The notes under the pieces are model-generated. The model saw only the letters and a list, made by a program, of their open reading frames with translations. It did not search any database and had not been told where the DNA came from. Positions 32,666 through 44,462 of a DNA stretch of 64,000 nucleotides are shown piece by piece (positions within the stretch are counted from its first letter, which is position 1; the number at the start of each line of letters is the position of its first letter). This DNA is from Micrasema longulum (taxonomy: Eukaryota > Arthropoda > Insecta > Trichoptera > Brachycentridae): NCBI GenBank assembly GCA_022494885.1, contig JAGVSM010001343.1:1-64000 (forward strand), written 5' to 3'. Position numbers and translations under genes: made by a program.

Positions 32666-33769
32666 TTTTAATTGCAATTTCTCTTACAGCGCTGGTATCG
32701 GTCTACCGACACGACACAGTTAACAACATTCATCGGCAATATAAATTTAATTCGGGTTCATTTAACATGGCTTGATTTCATTTAGCATTGTCTACCTCTT
32801 TTATAATTTGCATCGTTCATTGAGTTATAAAGTAAGCACACAAAAGTTCACAAAATATGTAGGTTAATATTTTATTTCATACACCCAATCTTGTGACAAA
32901 ATTTCTGGTAGTCCAATTAAATACAATTATTAATTATAAATAATATTATCAAAAACAGTTCACACAGCTGTATGTTAGTACTGCAACGCGATTTAAATTC
33001 TAATTAGATATTGATGCACAAATATCTTTACAAATTTCATCAACTTATAAAATGAACAATACGATCCGATTTTTAGTACGCTTAAGAATATTAATTATGG
33101 CGCAATAACCTAGAAAAACTCAATAAGCCGGAAACTGCTTTTTTTCACTACCGTTAAGTACTTTTTGAGCAAACCAAAACGGTTTTATGTTAATCATTTT
33201 ATTTTGACATTGTATTCGTGAATTAATGACGTTTTAACTTATAAATATCAAATCTTAACTTTGCACAAATTTCAGCGTTTTACACACATCTTTTTTTTAT
33301 GACCGAGTATATGTTTTATTTTTAAATATTTTATTTGTTGCATTTATCTCTCATCACACAATGCATGAATAGATAGAAATAATATTAATTAATCGAATTC
33401 GATGGTTCTGCCTTAGATTCAGTATGATATTTATACCAAATTAACGTCATTCTACGAGGCTTCTATACAATGACATGTCACGTTTGTGACTTCTAACGTC
33501 TATCACTCGTATGTTGTTACATACTGACTTCCCATATTGAAAACATATTTTTGTAATTTATCCAACATATTAAATAAGGCAACGTTATGTTTGTCGTTAA
33601 ATTAAAGGAACAGTGACTTTTTATTCACACGACAACTGAAATAAGACGTAAGTTATCAATTTAATTGATACACAAAATTTATTATCTTTCTTTTATAAAA
33701 TATATCATTGATGTACGAGACGCTGAAATCAAATAAGGCGCGAGAATACTAATTTTTATTTTTTCTATG
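32666..33769. other. non-coding stretch
   Basis: A small palindrome TCGGTCTACCGA lies near 32698-32709. No gene or family recognised. Confidence 0.4.
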
Positions 33770-34330
33770 ACAAACTATAATTAATAATAAAAATAATGTG
33801 ACCTCACTGGGGCTACCCGTGCCGAGGACACTTAACAAAACACTTTTTATCATAATATTTTTACATTTGAGAATAAACAAAGAAGACTAACTTAATAAAC
33901 AGAGTAAATTAACAAAATATCTGACAGTTTTAAATACTACGTATTTATGTTTATAATTCATTTTTGTTCATCTTTATTGTTTATATTACAAAACGCACAA
34001 TAAAAGACTGAAAACCTAACATAAGCTTAACACTTGTGGAGCAGTTGATTCAATATTGGTTTGAACAAATGAGACAATCCATTTTATTTATCTGTAGCTC
34101 CACTATTCATTTTTTTATAGCCTTTTTGAACATTTTCTCGTTACTAATTGTTTTAATAGATAATGGAAGTAGGTTAAAGATTTTAATTGAATAATACTCA
34201 AAATCCCGTTGTCTGAAAGTGGTATTAGTTTGTAATTGTTTAAGTTGTCTTTGTTTTAAGGATCTAGCTAAAACCTTATTTTGAACTTCTTCCATTCTTT
34301 TTTAATTGAGGGTTGAATTTAGCTGTTGAT
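33770..34330 (-). pseudogene. CR1-like LINE ORF2 C-terminus and 3' UTR
   Basis: The minus frame at 34107-34295 ends the protein: TTFRQRDFEYYSIKIFNLLP followed by SIKTISNEKMFKKAIKK. The FRQRxFxYYxIKIFNxLPxxIK pattern with a final KxFKKxxK helix is the usual end of CR1/Jockey-type ORF2, as at 13.0 and 20.1 kb. The ATG at 34295 is not the real start; upstream frames are broken. The UTR continues to about 33785, where GCACGGGTAGCCCCAGTG is a distinct end not shared with the GCCC/GGGC-ended LINEs. Confidence 0.6.
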
Positions 34331-35570
34331 AAATATATTGGGAATCAAAACAAATATTTAAAAAAAATATAATTTTTGAAAATCAGTAGATAAGCCTTTA
34401 GAGTTGTAATTAAATGGAGATGATGGTGATTTACTATAGTTTGAAATTATGTTTCGAAAAATTAGCATTGTTGCGTCAACATTGCCGTGCAAAATGCAAA
34501 GTAGAGTAAAAATGACCAAATGTCCATGCCAGTTTACTGTAAATTCACAGTTGGATAACGCGCCCTTTTAAGCGTAAGAAAAAAAACAAACGGCTTTACG
34601 TTTACTGACTTTAAGTTAGGTTCCTGAACTTCGGTTGGATGGAACACAAGGCGGGTGCTTATTGCTGCATCTATAGTCCTTAAAATGTAACATGATTAGA
34701 ATGACAGTTGTCAGAAATAGTGATGATATAACTTTGTAGTAAAGTCAATGGAGTTATTTATTCCGACACATGAAAAATCATTTGTATCTGGCGTGTAATT
34801 TTTTATTTTATTAAAATGCTTGAAACATAAATCAACATTACTGAATAAAATCAGCTTTAAAACTAAAAAAAAAAACAAAATTAAATCTAATTATTAAGGA
34901 CGTTCTTAGAAGGATGAATGAAAAAAAAATGATGTATTTTGCAAAAACGTTAGAGATGGGACAAATTGATCAATATAAATTGATCGAATAAAAAAATATT
35001 CGTTTGATGTTGTTCATGAAAAATGTAAAAAAGCCTCATTATTTGGTGAACAATTATGTTAAACTTGTATATAAACTTGTTTTTTAGTTTTTTATATCAA
35101 TTTTTGGAAACAGAGTTTCATGGTTGCATGAAATAACTGATAAAATTAATTTGATCAGTGATCAGTAATTTCTCATCACCAATGAAATTAGTTTGACAGC
35201 TGTCATTCTAATCCAGCTATATTTTAAGGACTTTAATGTATACATACGATAAATATCAATGGGGGAGCTTAGATATTTACTAAACTTCTGATCTGTCAGA
35301 AACAAAAACATTTTACATTTGTTTGAGCGAAATTCACTGTCAATACCTACCTTTTTTATTCTCTTATCGAAATAAAACAACAACAATACCAGTGTTTCTA
35401 TTATCCCACGATACATTCGAAGTATTAAAATACTAATTCCATTTATAAGATTTTATGTCATTTAGTTTAAAACTAAATAGCTACTAAAGTTGTATAATTT
35501 GTTATTATACTATATGTCATAGAAATATAATAGTACAAAAACCGCATACGCACATCAAACTAAAGCCGAC
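34331..35570. other. non-coding stretch
   Basis: 34500-34720 and 35150-35420 are partly unique. The 84-codon minus frame at 35162-35416 has no domain. Confidence 0.4.
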
Positions 35571-35596
35571 AAAACTACTCATAAACGAGTAGTTTT
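35571..35596. repeat. perfect 10-bp inverted repeat
   Basis: AAAACTACTC, spacer ATAAAC, GAGTAGTTTT. It lies 73 bp upstream of the THAP-like ATG and could be a protein-binding palindrome. Confidence 0.7.
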
Positions 35597-35668
35597 ACGT
35601 TTTCATCATTGCTACTTAGTTACTCTGTGGACGTCGCTTAATACGCAACTGCCGATTTAAATTCAATT

Positions 35669-35744
35669 ATGCCGTATTACGTCGTATTTAAGTGTCAAAA
35701 TACTGCTGGGATCAAAAGGGAATAGGGTGAGATCACATTTAATG
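35669..35744 (+). pseudogene. THAP-type zinc-finger first exon, decayed
   Basis: From ATG 35669 the frame reads MPYYVVFKCQNTAGIKRE, a TAG stop, then GEITFN, and meets a good donor G|GTAAGT (GT at 35745). THAP domains usually start MPxxC(x)2-4CxN...K..ITFHxFP, and the order, spacing and exon end fit. Three faults are visible: Val where the first zinc-binding Cys belongs, an in-frame stop, and Asn in place of the conserved His after TF. THAP domains serve host regulators and the DNA-binding part of P-type transposases, so this may be either a dead host paralogue or a transposon relic. The rest of the domain would lie in a later exon, which I did not find. Confidence 0.4.
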
Positions 35745-35750
35745 GTAAGT

Positions 35751-36419
35751 AGCGAATTTATATTTTTTTTTTTTTGAGAATTCAATTATTTTACCGTCTG
35801 TCAGATTATAAAATAAAACAAGGCGGACGTTTTTATTAGCATTGCCAGGGTAGTCAAACTTTTCACCCGGCTTTTTAATATAAACCTTTTTTTAATACTA
35901 AACTGTACTTGTACTGGTTTTTTTATAATTCTGTCAGTAAAATATATTTTTTTTGCTAAAACATATCCTAACATAACACAAAATTATTTTATATTTGTGT
36001 TATTATCATATATTTTTCGCGGTTTGGCAACATAACGCGGCCACTTCACGCATGCGAGAAGGTGTGGTATTGTGCAGGGAGGGGGCATTTAACAATTTTC
36101 GGACACAGTACGATGCATGCAAACTTGATTCTACGCGCCTTTTGGCATATGATAATTCTATATTATATGAATATAAAATGCATTTCTACCAATAACTCCA
36201 ATAGAAAAACTTAGTTTTCAAATGAATTTAAATATCGAAATAAAACGTTTGTTGTTTTGTCTTGACTGCTTGAATTGACAAACACTGAAAATAAATTTAA
36301 ATTCACACTACTCCATCAACTTTGTACTTAATATTTTACCCCCTATTTTGTTCGCCCAGAAGTTTTTAGGAAGTGACAAAGTGTCTCTTTGCTGTTAGTT
36401 TCATAAAGTTTAGATTAGG
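35751..36419. other. non-coding stretch
   Basis: 36020-36140 is G+C-richer (CGCGGTTTGG, CACGCATGCGAG) with a 66-codon frame lacking any domain. It would be intron if the THAP exon were live. Confidence 0.4.
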
Positions 36420-37170
36420 AGAGCAGCAAGCGCTCGGTTGCTCCTTGTGCAATTAGCGATGCGTGTGTAATGACGTTTGGTGGTTGTAACTCCTGCCGGC
36501 AGGAGGCGCTAGTAACCTGCCGTTAGGGGTTGCTACCCGCCACCTACCTTAAATAGAACCTACACAGGTGATCTTGTGAGGTGAGTTAAAGCTGAATGTA
36601 ATAATATACAAAATGCTGGCATATACCATGTTTGTTACGAAAAATGTAATTATTCAATCGTAAAATTTAACTAACCAAAATAAAATTAAGTATTTTTAAA
36701 CACTTGGGGTGGGGTTGAGGTTCAAGCCGTCCGTAGGGTCGCAGTGAGTCACATCTTGCTGGAGAGTCTGCTTCTATAAAATGCTGCGAACGCCCAGTTG
36801 CATTCCACCGGCAACATTACTTACTAGTCCAACTCGTAAGCGTTTACGTCGCGAACCCTGGGCAATGGGATCACACTCGTAACGGTGTGATAACGCAGCA
36901 GATAACGAGAGTATAAAAAACAAGTTTCTGGCGACTCCAAACCAGAACCAACTAGCTAAGGGAAGGTTATTCCGACAGAAAAATCTACCAGATAAAGCAA
37001 CGAGAAACCACGTTGGTCATCATTGCCTACGAATCACTCTGACGAGTAAATCCAACAAGCAGTTGTCGTGGCCTTGGAGTAGCGTAGGACCGAAATCCTT
37101 TCACTGTAGTGATCGCCAACGTCGAGGAGATAAGGCACCGCAAGAAGAAGAAACACTTTGAAAGTCTGAC
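36420..37170. promoter_or_regulatory. G+C-richer unique segment with CTCF-like site
   Basis: This is the longest G+C-richer run in the window. CCTGCCGGCAGG (36492-36503) is a perfect palindrome overlapping CCGGCAGGAGGCGC (36496-36509), which fits 12 of 14 positions of the CTCF core CCASYAGRKGGCRS. GAGTATAAAAAACAAG near 36908 could act as a TATA box. The minus frame at 37027-37281 has no domain. It might be a promoter or insulator, or the 5' part of an unrecognised retroelement. Confidence 0.3.
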
Positions 37171-37199
37171 CTTAAATTGTAAGAATGCTAAACAGATTC

Positions 37200-37490
37200 G
37201 GCATATAACATAATCATCATTCTCAAACACTAATCCGCACCTAGTTGTGCATAGGACGCGGCATTGGTTAAGTACATGCAATGTATCTCAATTACGTGTT
37301 ACACGAATATCACAGAAATAAAAGAAGTTACGAGTCTTACAATTCAGCAACCAGTCCAATAACAGTTATATATTGCAGTGAACAACCACTTTACAAATAA
37401 AAAAATCATGTCGACTCTTCTAGGAATCGTATCCTGGACCTCGAACATGGCAGACAAACACGCCAACCACTACACCACGAGGCGGACTTT
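37200..37490 (-). mobile_element. SINE-C copy
   Basis: The minus-strand head CCTCGTGGTGTAGTGGTTGG, then ATGTTCGAGGTCCAGGATAC gives both boxes. The far end holds CCTATGCACAACTAGGTGCGG and GAGAATGATGATT, the LINE-2f-like end. The body between is diverged. The plus frame at 37378-37614 is a shadow of this element. Confidence 0.7.
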
Positions 37491-37844
37491 CTCAACCTTT
37501 TCAGGGTTTTTAACTAAGAATAGCCGTCGAGTCGAAAGCACTGATTCTGGACTTAGGTTTTATTGCACACACAGAACTGTGTTTTTCATCCGCCTGAAAA
37601 CAGACAAAAGTTAAATAATAACGTAAAATATTATAAATCTAAATTTAAACTAATTTCATTTCTATTTTAAGCTCAAGAAAAATTGAAATATTATGTTACT
37701 TTCAATTATAGTTTAATTTACACTAAAAAGTAAGGTGAGTTCATAGTAAAAAAATATATTGAAACATTAACAAGTTTTAAATAAGAATGTTTTTGGTACC
37801 GAGTGGTTGCTCGCCCCAATCAGGTGCTCTATACGGTTTTAAAT
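37491..37844. other. A+T-rich non-coding stretch
   Basis: Nothing recognised. Confidence 0.4.
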
Positions 37845-37912
37845 TATAAGATCTGTAAATGCATTGACTTCCACATTTCTTGCCCGTGGGCATTCTCCAT
37901 CTATGGTCAAAT
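37845..37912 (-). repeat. repeat P head fragment
   Basis: ATAAGATCTGTAAATGCATT, GACTTCCACATTTC and GGCATTCTCCATCTATGG match the reversed head. Confidence 0.5.
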
Positions 37913-38799
37913 ATCTATTTATATGATGCATGAAAAAAAAAAATACAGTTACCTAAAATGATACATGATATTTAGTTAATCTTATAACTGTTGTTGTGAT
38001 AGTGACCTGTACTTAATAATTTGAAGTTATATCATTTCAAACATAAATCAGGAAAAATATAAATATGCGAAATAAAGAGAAAAAACAGAAAATAATATAA
38101 TGGATTTGCGGATTGAATTAAACATACCACACACGTTAAATATTAATTTAATCACAAATTTAATTACAAAATAAATATTCGTAACCCCATTTATCTGTTT
38201 GTATTTAGCCTTAATTGTATAAAAAATCAACTTGCAGTTTCATTAAAAGGATAAAATAAGTAAATATTTAAGGCTTAACAAAAGGATTTATTTATGACTT
38301 GGTCAACCTTATTAATAGACCCTTAAATAAATTGTACCCCTAGAGATGTACGCTATACAGGGGTGGAATATTGTGTCACGTGATACACAGAACTACGGTT
38401 CTCGTAAAGGGGAGGGTTGAGGAGTAAACACCCTTATTCGGGGAGTCTGACAGACGCATAGCATTTTGCACTCCGCCCATACAACCTATGTACATTCATA
38501 AATAAATTAACTTTATTTTTGTACCTAAGCATGCTTTTTTAAAGGGGTAAATTAAAACTGCCTTATTTTAATAAAATCACTAGACTTCATATCACCGCGA
38601 TTATGATGGTGTTTCCGTGTACCTGGTCGACAAACCCGCCACAGATCTCCTTTTTGTTCTGCAAGTTCTAGGACCAACTATCACATGCACTCGCCTATCC
38701 CTAGGCTCCATAGATATAGCAATCAGTATGAGGACAAGGCTGATTTATTTGGTTCTGGACTTGATAGTTATAAAACGAGTCTGATTTCTTTTTTTCTCT
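37913..38799. other. non-coding stretch
   Basis: 38340-38480 is G+C-richer and holds GTCACGTGAT at 38375-38384, an E-box of the lysosomal/MITF type. 38575-38710 is unique. No gene signals. Confidence 0.4.
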
Positions 38800-39062
38800 C
38801 GCACTAACTATTCTTAAACTTTTCTTTATATTTAAAAATGTTTTTCCTTTTTTTGTTTTTTCATATTTATGTATTTATTTCGTTAATATTTTTGCTTGTT
38901 TATATGTATTTACCTACTTGTTACTATTGTTACAGTTATGCAATTTTATAATTTTTTGGTATGTATTTATATACCTGTATGTATTTTTTTTTTCATATTT
39001 ATGTTCAATATACTCGTACATATGTTAAAGGCAATTTATGCCGTTTGTGTAAAAATAAATGA
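38800..39062 (+). mobile_element. LINE 3' UTR, diverged
   Basis: A T-rich stretch ends in GGCAATTTATGCCGT and AAAAATAAATGATAAG, a worn version of the GCCC/GGGC terminal hairpin. Confidence 0.4.
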
Positions 39063-40319
39063 TAAGCTGCATTTACATTACCAAAGCAGCAAATAGTTAA
39101 ATGATGATGATAATCTCTTGATTTTCTCAACAAACCAGAAAGTAATATCATCTTTAATTTTTCGTAAAAACGCCAGGAAAAAAGAAAATTAATACTTAAA
39201 AAGGAATCTGACAAACAAATTACCTGGCCATGTTTTTTGGTAAAAATATACAAGTTTGTTCACAATCTTACCATATTATGTTTATATATTTCTTTTATGA
39301 TACAATACCAGAGGTAAAGTAATACTTTGTCGAACATAAAAAAAGCTCTCATAAATGGAGAAGATAAGGAGTGTTGTAAAAAATATTTTGACAACATGTA
39401 TGTGAATATTTTTCTCCGGTTTTCTTCGAAGCTTGCTTATCTGTGGTTTATATTCCTTGTCAAAAACTATAAATTATATTGCGTATAAACCTGTGCCTCC
39501 CCCAAACAGTATAAAGATAAGTAGAGATTGATCTCCCCTTATTATGCAGCATGTGTAGATAAAGAATTTCCATACATATAAAAAGCGGGGAATATATTAT
39601 GATATCTCGAAACAGCATCCCTAGTTCAAATGATTTGATTTAGATTAATGCACCATTATTTCTGCATTTTTGCTTGCTATTTTTGAAAATTATGTTAAGA
39701 TAATTGTTTACGTTAACGGTTTTGTATTTCTGCTGGCAATTTCTCAGTGAGATCTTTATGGCTTTGGTTTTGACTTGACTTCCATCAAATGCGTTATTTC
39801 TTTTTACTTTAAATGACAAATATATTCATTTACAAACTTTTTAAGTACATTTTACAGTATTTTATTAAGCCTTCACGCTTGTTTATTCTGTGATTTTACG
39901 TGTGAGTCTATTAATAAACAATTACTTTCTCAATGCTCATTAGCACAGTTAACCCATATCAATTGAAGCTACGTTTAGAATTGTGGAATCTCAAACAGTA
40001 TCACTTTATATTAGTTTATGTTTATTCCATATGTCACTTTACCTAAATTGATTTTCAAGTATCTTACTTAAATAATCATTTTATTAATAACTTTCACCAT
40101 AAATATCAAAACTTACTCATCTAGGTTGATTTCGACTATGCAAAACAAATATTATATAATTGTAATGAGAAATTCCACTGTTTTCTAATTTTTTTTCTAT
40201 TAGCGTACTATTTAACTAAGCATATATATATATAAATATATATTTTGTGCGTTATTTACAAAGATATGATTTTTTAAAGTTACATTTATCAAATACCACG
40301 CCAAATGACTGTAATTAGT
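39063..40319. other. A+T-rich non-coding stretch
   Basis: Frames of 60-82 codons here have no domains. No repeat copy recognised. Confidence 0.4.
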
Positions 40320-40870
40320 GTGTCATTTTTCAGTAGTGACGTCATGAAACGGTTGGCGTTCTTACTTTCACTGACCTGACAAGAATCTATGGAATATTGC
40401 TTCGATTACTTCATTTAGTTGATCGTAATTTGCTCATTTCCATGTTATGGTTGTTTTTACGAACGTTTCGATTTAGAAAAACCTAGAAAGTTGACATAAT
40501 CTCTGGTTGAAATGTCAAATTATAAAAATTATACTTTTTTTTTCTATGGTCAAAACGTTCCTTAAGGGGTGCGGGGGCTTTAAGCGGAAACCGGAAATAC
40601 TACACGTAGATATAAGGCGTGACGTCATCATTAACGATTTCAAAATTAATACTATTTTTAACATTTTTTATTTATTTTTGCGTGCGTTTTTGAGATATTT
40701 CATCCTATCCTAAAATTTTTAAATATTCACGTGTACACGAAAACATTTTTAAAATTTAATTCCGGGTTGGGCTGGAATTCCCCATCGTCGATAAATGATA
40801 ACATTACCACGTGACTACTTATCGTTCCAAATTTCACTTATAAACTGCATCACGGAGTCTAGTCAATAAA
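40320..40870. promoter_or_regulatory. cluster of regulatory-type motifs
   Basis: Two perfect CRE palindromes TGACGTCA (40337-40344, 40620-40627), two CACGTG E-boxes (40728-40733, 40808-40813), an NF-kB/Dorsal-type GGAATTCCCC (40775-40784), an ETS-like ACCGGAAAT near 40590 and a MYB-like site beside the first CRE. All lie in 480 bp of otherwise A/T-rich DNA. It may be a promoter or enhancer. I see no convincing exon next to it; the 68-codon frame at 40507-40713 runs through the motifs and is not supported. Confidence 0.35.
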
Positions 40871-40989
40871 TCTTCGATCGTATTTATCTATGCTTAAAAG
40901 TTAGCCCGTGTTATGTTTTATATTTTAAGTTTATAAAACCCTTTTCAGTTTCAACATTTTGGATAACTTCACTTTAAAGTTTAGTTTAC

Positions 40990-41340
40990 CGGTGTAAAAA
41001 AAATAAAAAATAATAATAAAAATAATTATGTTTTATTTTAATCCTACTATGCCTTATATTATAAACATAATTTAATGTATGTATTATTATGTCTTAAAAG
41101 TGTATTGTGTTAACTATGTAACTTTATTTTTAAATTAAAAAAATATATTTTTTTAAATTTTTATTTTTATTTTTATTTTTTTAATTTTCTTTTATTCAGG
41201 AAACATTTTTATATTTGATAAAATGTAAATTATGTTTAATGTGTAACTTTTTCTTATTATATAGTATGTTTAATGCAAAAGCCCCATGGGCGTCAACAGA
41301 AAGAAAAATAAAAAAATAAATAAAATAAAATAAAATCATA
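40990..41340 (+). mobile_element. LINE 3' UTR
   Basis: It is T-rich, then AAGCCCCATGGGCGT at 41279-41293, and AAATAAATAAAATAAAATAA. It belongs to the GCCC/GGGC-hairpin LINE group. Confidence 0.55.
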
Positions 41341-42214
41341 ACATCTTTTTTAATTATACTTGTGTAACAATAAATTCTGTTAATTGAAGATTTTTGTTTT
41401 ATTTGATGTTCCGAGGAAATCTTGCAAATAACCTTTGCAATTGTTATTTTTAAACTTAATTGACGAAGTCATCAGCGCTAGTTATCTCACACACCAACTT
41501 GGGACTAAAAGAGCCTGCTTGTCAAACTGATCTTGGCCGAATGAAAGTTTTATAGATGAATATTGGAGGCAGGGGTATATATCAATTCAAATAGTATATG
41601 CCTATAAGTTTCTTTAGTGTCCCGCATTCCAGGATCACCAAATGAGATGTCACCAACTGAATATGTTAAAGAGTGTATAAAAAGAAGGGTAGTCCCGTTT
41701 CAACAATGATATTTTAAAATATCTAAAAGAAGCATATGAAAAAAGTAATAATTTAAAATTATAAATACGTCATTTTCAAAAAAAATTGTCTGTCAAGTAA
41801 GTAGTCTAAAAACTTTACTATTCCTGACAATTTTGTATAACTTAGGTAAGGTACATTTTAGTTTAGAAATAGCTTGTAAGGCAATGTTTTGGTAGAGTTG
41901 ATGATATTTCGATAGCTACATATTACATGTCATCGTGTTTTATGGTCAGAACATGGTTCAGCATGGTTACATACCACCATAAAATATAAACATACCAGTG
42001 GTGACTGAACCGGAATTCTTCATCATAAAATTATGCTTCCCAAGTGAGAAGAAAAATCTTCTGGATTTTTCAATAGGTGAATATGAAAAACATTACTGTT
42101 TACCATATGAAAATAGCTTTTATTATATTTGTAAATAGTTAAACTTAATTTTTTTTTTTTGATCGAATAATTTCCGAAATCATTAATTTTCAAACGAACT
42201 TCTAGTATTGTTAA
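41341..42214. other. non-coding stretch
   Basis: 41460-41640 is partly unique. No gene or repeat copy recognised. Confidence 0.4.
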
Positions 42215-42962
42215 TATTACAACAGAGATGAAGAACATTTCCGAAAAGGTAATATAGAGGTCTAGGCATCTACAGGGCTTATGACCTGTCATTGGCTGGT
42301 TTAAGTGGCCACTTTACACACTGTGTAACATTCACCATTCTGCCCATATTTGAACATCCATATTGTTGATATATTGTTGTTGATATATATTGTTGATAAA
42401 TTCACTAAGTCCATGAAAAAGTATATAAATTGAAAAAATAATATTTTCAGGCGTTGCTTAGTATGTAGGTGAAATAATTCAATTAGATGAATCTCACCCG
42501 CATAAATAAAGGTTTCAGCTCTTTAACTTCACAAACATCAACAGATGAAAGAATTGAAAGAATATAGATGTTCAAATATGGGCAGAATGGTAAATGTTAC
42601 ACAGTGTGTAAAGTGGCCACTTAAACCAGCCAATGACAGGTCATAAGCCCTGTAGATGCCTAGACTTCTATATGACCTTTTCTGAACTGTTCTTCATATC
42701 TGTTGTAATATGTTAATGTTATTAGCTCCCCAGGGAGTTGAACATAATAACACATTTTAATAACTTACTATTGCTTGCATATATATGGTCATTTATTTTA
42801 ATTTTGAAACAACACTAATTTCGTACTTAATTAACTCAAATGCTGGACGATAAGTTGAAAAAATATTCAAAAAGTAAATACTGGTGATTTATTTTTTTCT
42901 TGAAAGATAGTTATTATTACCAGTCCTTGTCGACAAAAATTTGGACAAACTCAAAATATTGT
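42215..42962. repeat. repeat P inverted pair, interrupted
   Basis: A forward head lies at 42216-42365 and a long reverse unit at 42395-42742. The reverse unit covers AGGCGTTGCTTAGTATGTAG, AACATCAACAGATGAAAG, GGTCATAAGCCCTGTAGATG and the head-tail junction, and after a 178-bp insert its tail continues at 42921-42962 (CAGTCCTTGTCGAC...). The forward head is among the best preserved, so this pair is young. Confidence 0.7.
42743..42920. mobile_element. 178-bp MITE-like insert in repeat P
   Basis: It begins CATAATAACACATTTT and ends GATAGTTATTATTAC, so the ends carry a short inverted ATAATAAC. Removing it restores the uninterrupted P sequence, apart from one or two bases. A second copy is at 43784-43962. 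It has no coding capacity, so movement would depend on an outside transposase. Confidence 0.65.
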
Positions 42963-43783
42963 TGAACTTCTAGTAAATTTTCATAAAATGTTAAAACAAA
43001 TTCATTTTCCTATCGTAACCTTTAAAACTTTAATGAACAAAAATATGTTTTATGGGAAACGTATTTTCTTTTTAATGAGATTTTTAAGGCAGTGTAATCA
43101 CCTTAAAAATCTCATTACCCTTGAATTTATCCGATGTTGCTATGTACAAAAATTGCTACACAGTAAAAAGGTTATATTATATTTGATAAAAATGATAAAT
43201 TCGTTACATTAAAAAAAAAAATTGACGAAAACTAAGTAAACGTATTATTCTAATTTGTAACTTCCATTCGAATAGAATAATATTTTTGTTCTATTAATTT
43301 GAAAAAATAATTAGCATAATTTTCAATCACCTTTTTACAATACTTGTCATAAGACACTTCTCATTTATTCTCTGTTAAAGAAGAAAATGGAGTTGAATTA
43401 AATTTAATCACAGGATAAGTAAAATGCTATCTTTTGAAATCAGTTCGCATAGCCTAAATGAGACGAGAGGCAAAGAGATCGCAGACAGAAGATAGTCCCC
43501 TGGGTTGTGAACTAATACTGTCAAATGTTTATACTAACTCTACACATAAAAAAGAAAACCCAGTGAACTTCAATAGTTATCAAACTTTAGTTTAATTTCA
43601 AATGCATGCTGCTTTTTGTTCACTTATAGCTTTTGTAAAATATTAACATATATTTTTACACACAAAATAACAAATTTGTTCATATGTAGGTAAACTGAAG
43701 AAAGGTTTAGAAAAAGGCATAGATTAAAAACATTTAAGATCTGTTTTCAAAATAAATTTTGATGTTGCGAATTAATTTATTAA
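42963..43783. other. non-coding stretch
   Basis: The 74-codon frame at 42988-43212 is low-complexity with no motif. Nothing else. Confidence 0.4.
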
Positions 43784-43962
43784 CATAATAACATATTTTT
43801 AATAACTTACTATTGCTAACATATATATGGTCATTTATTTTAAATTTAGAAACAACACTAATTTCATACTTAATTAACTCAAATGCTGGACGATAAGTTG
43901 AAAAAATATTCAAAAAGTAAATACTGGTGATTTATTTTTTCTTGAAAGATAGTTATTATTAC
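43784..43962. mobile_element. second copy of the 178-bp MITE-like element
   Basis: It differs from the first copy at only about ten positions over 179 bp and has the same ends, in the same orientation, 1.04 kb away. Flanks differ, which shows independent insertion rather than a larger duplication. Confidence 0.65.
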
Positions 43963-43974
43963 CACTTATAAATA

Positions 43975-44047
43975 TTTCTGTCTGAATCGGAAATCAAACC
44001 TGATATTTTATTTACGTTTGCCCAACACGCTACCATAGGGTATATTC
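43975..44047 (-). mobile_element. tRNA-like SINE head, isolated
   Basis: On the minus strand: TATGGTAGCGTGTTGGGC, then CAGGTTTGATTTCCG. A and B boxes are at usable spacing. The body is missing, replaced by the MITE-like element. Confidence 0.4.
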
Positions 44048-44392
44048 AATTATATGTAACAAACTGTTTTTGTTTTAAGTTGCTTGTACTGGAATTAAAA
44101 AGATATTAAATAAATAGGCACACTTGAATAAAAGATTCACCCATATTAACCTTATATAATTTTTCAAATTTTCTTACCACTAAAATGATTCCCTGGCACA
44201 ATGGCGCTTAAAATAGTGATGTGCTGCGCATGCCTGCCCAAAATTTTTCAATAAGAGAAATTGTACAACTTATGGTTGCATTTCTAGCACCATATAATGC
44301 GGCCGTATGTGTCTGCATAGTTAAAAATATTTAAAGATAAAAAAAAAAACGCTTTCTTGATAAATTTTTAAATAAATAAATACAGTGTTAAC

Positions 44393-44462
44393 TCTTTCAA
44401 GACTGCCCTACAAAATTCCTTTACTCGCGGTGATGTGATATAGTGTTACTTCAAGTAAAATT
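44393..44462 (+). mobile_element. possible piggyBac-type terminal fragment
   Basis: TTAACTCTTTCAAGACTGCC and TCGCGGTGATGTGATATAG resemble the segment at 56470-56545. The TTAA start and the following CTTT.AAGACTG are reminiscent of TTAA-specific piggyBac-type ends. No opposite end was found. Confidence 0.3.

Noticed and set aside
38375..38384. CLEAR/MITF element
   Set aside because: GTCACGTGAT is a good single match but stands alone, with no promoter context.
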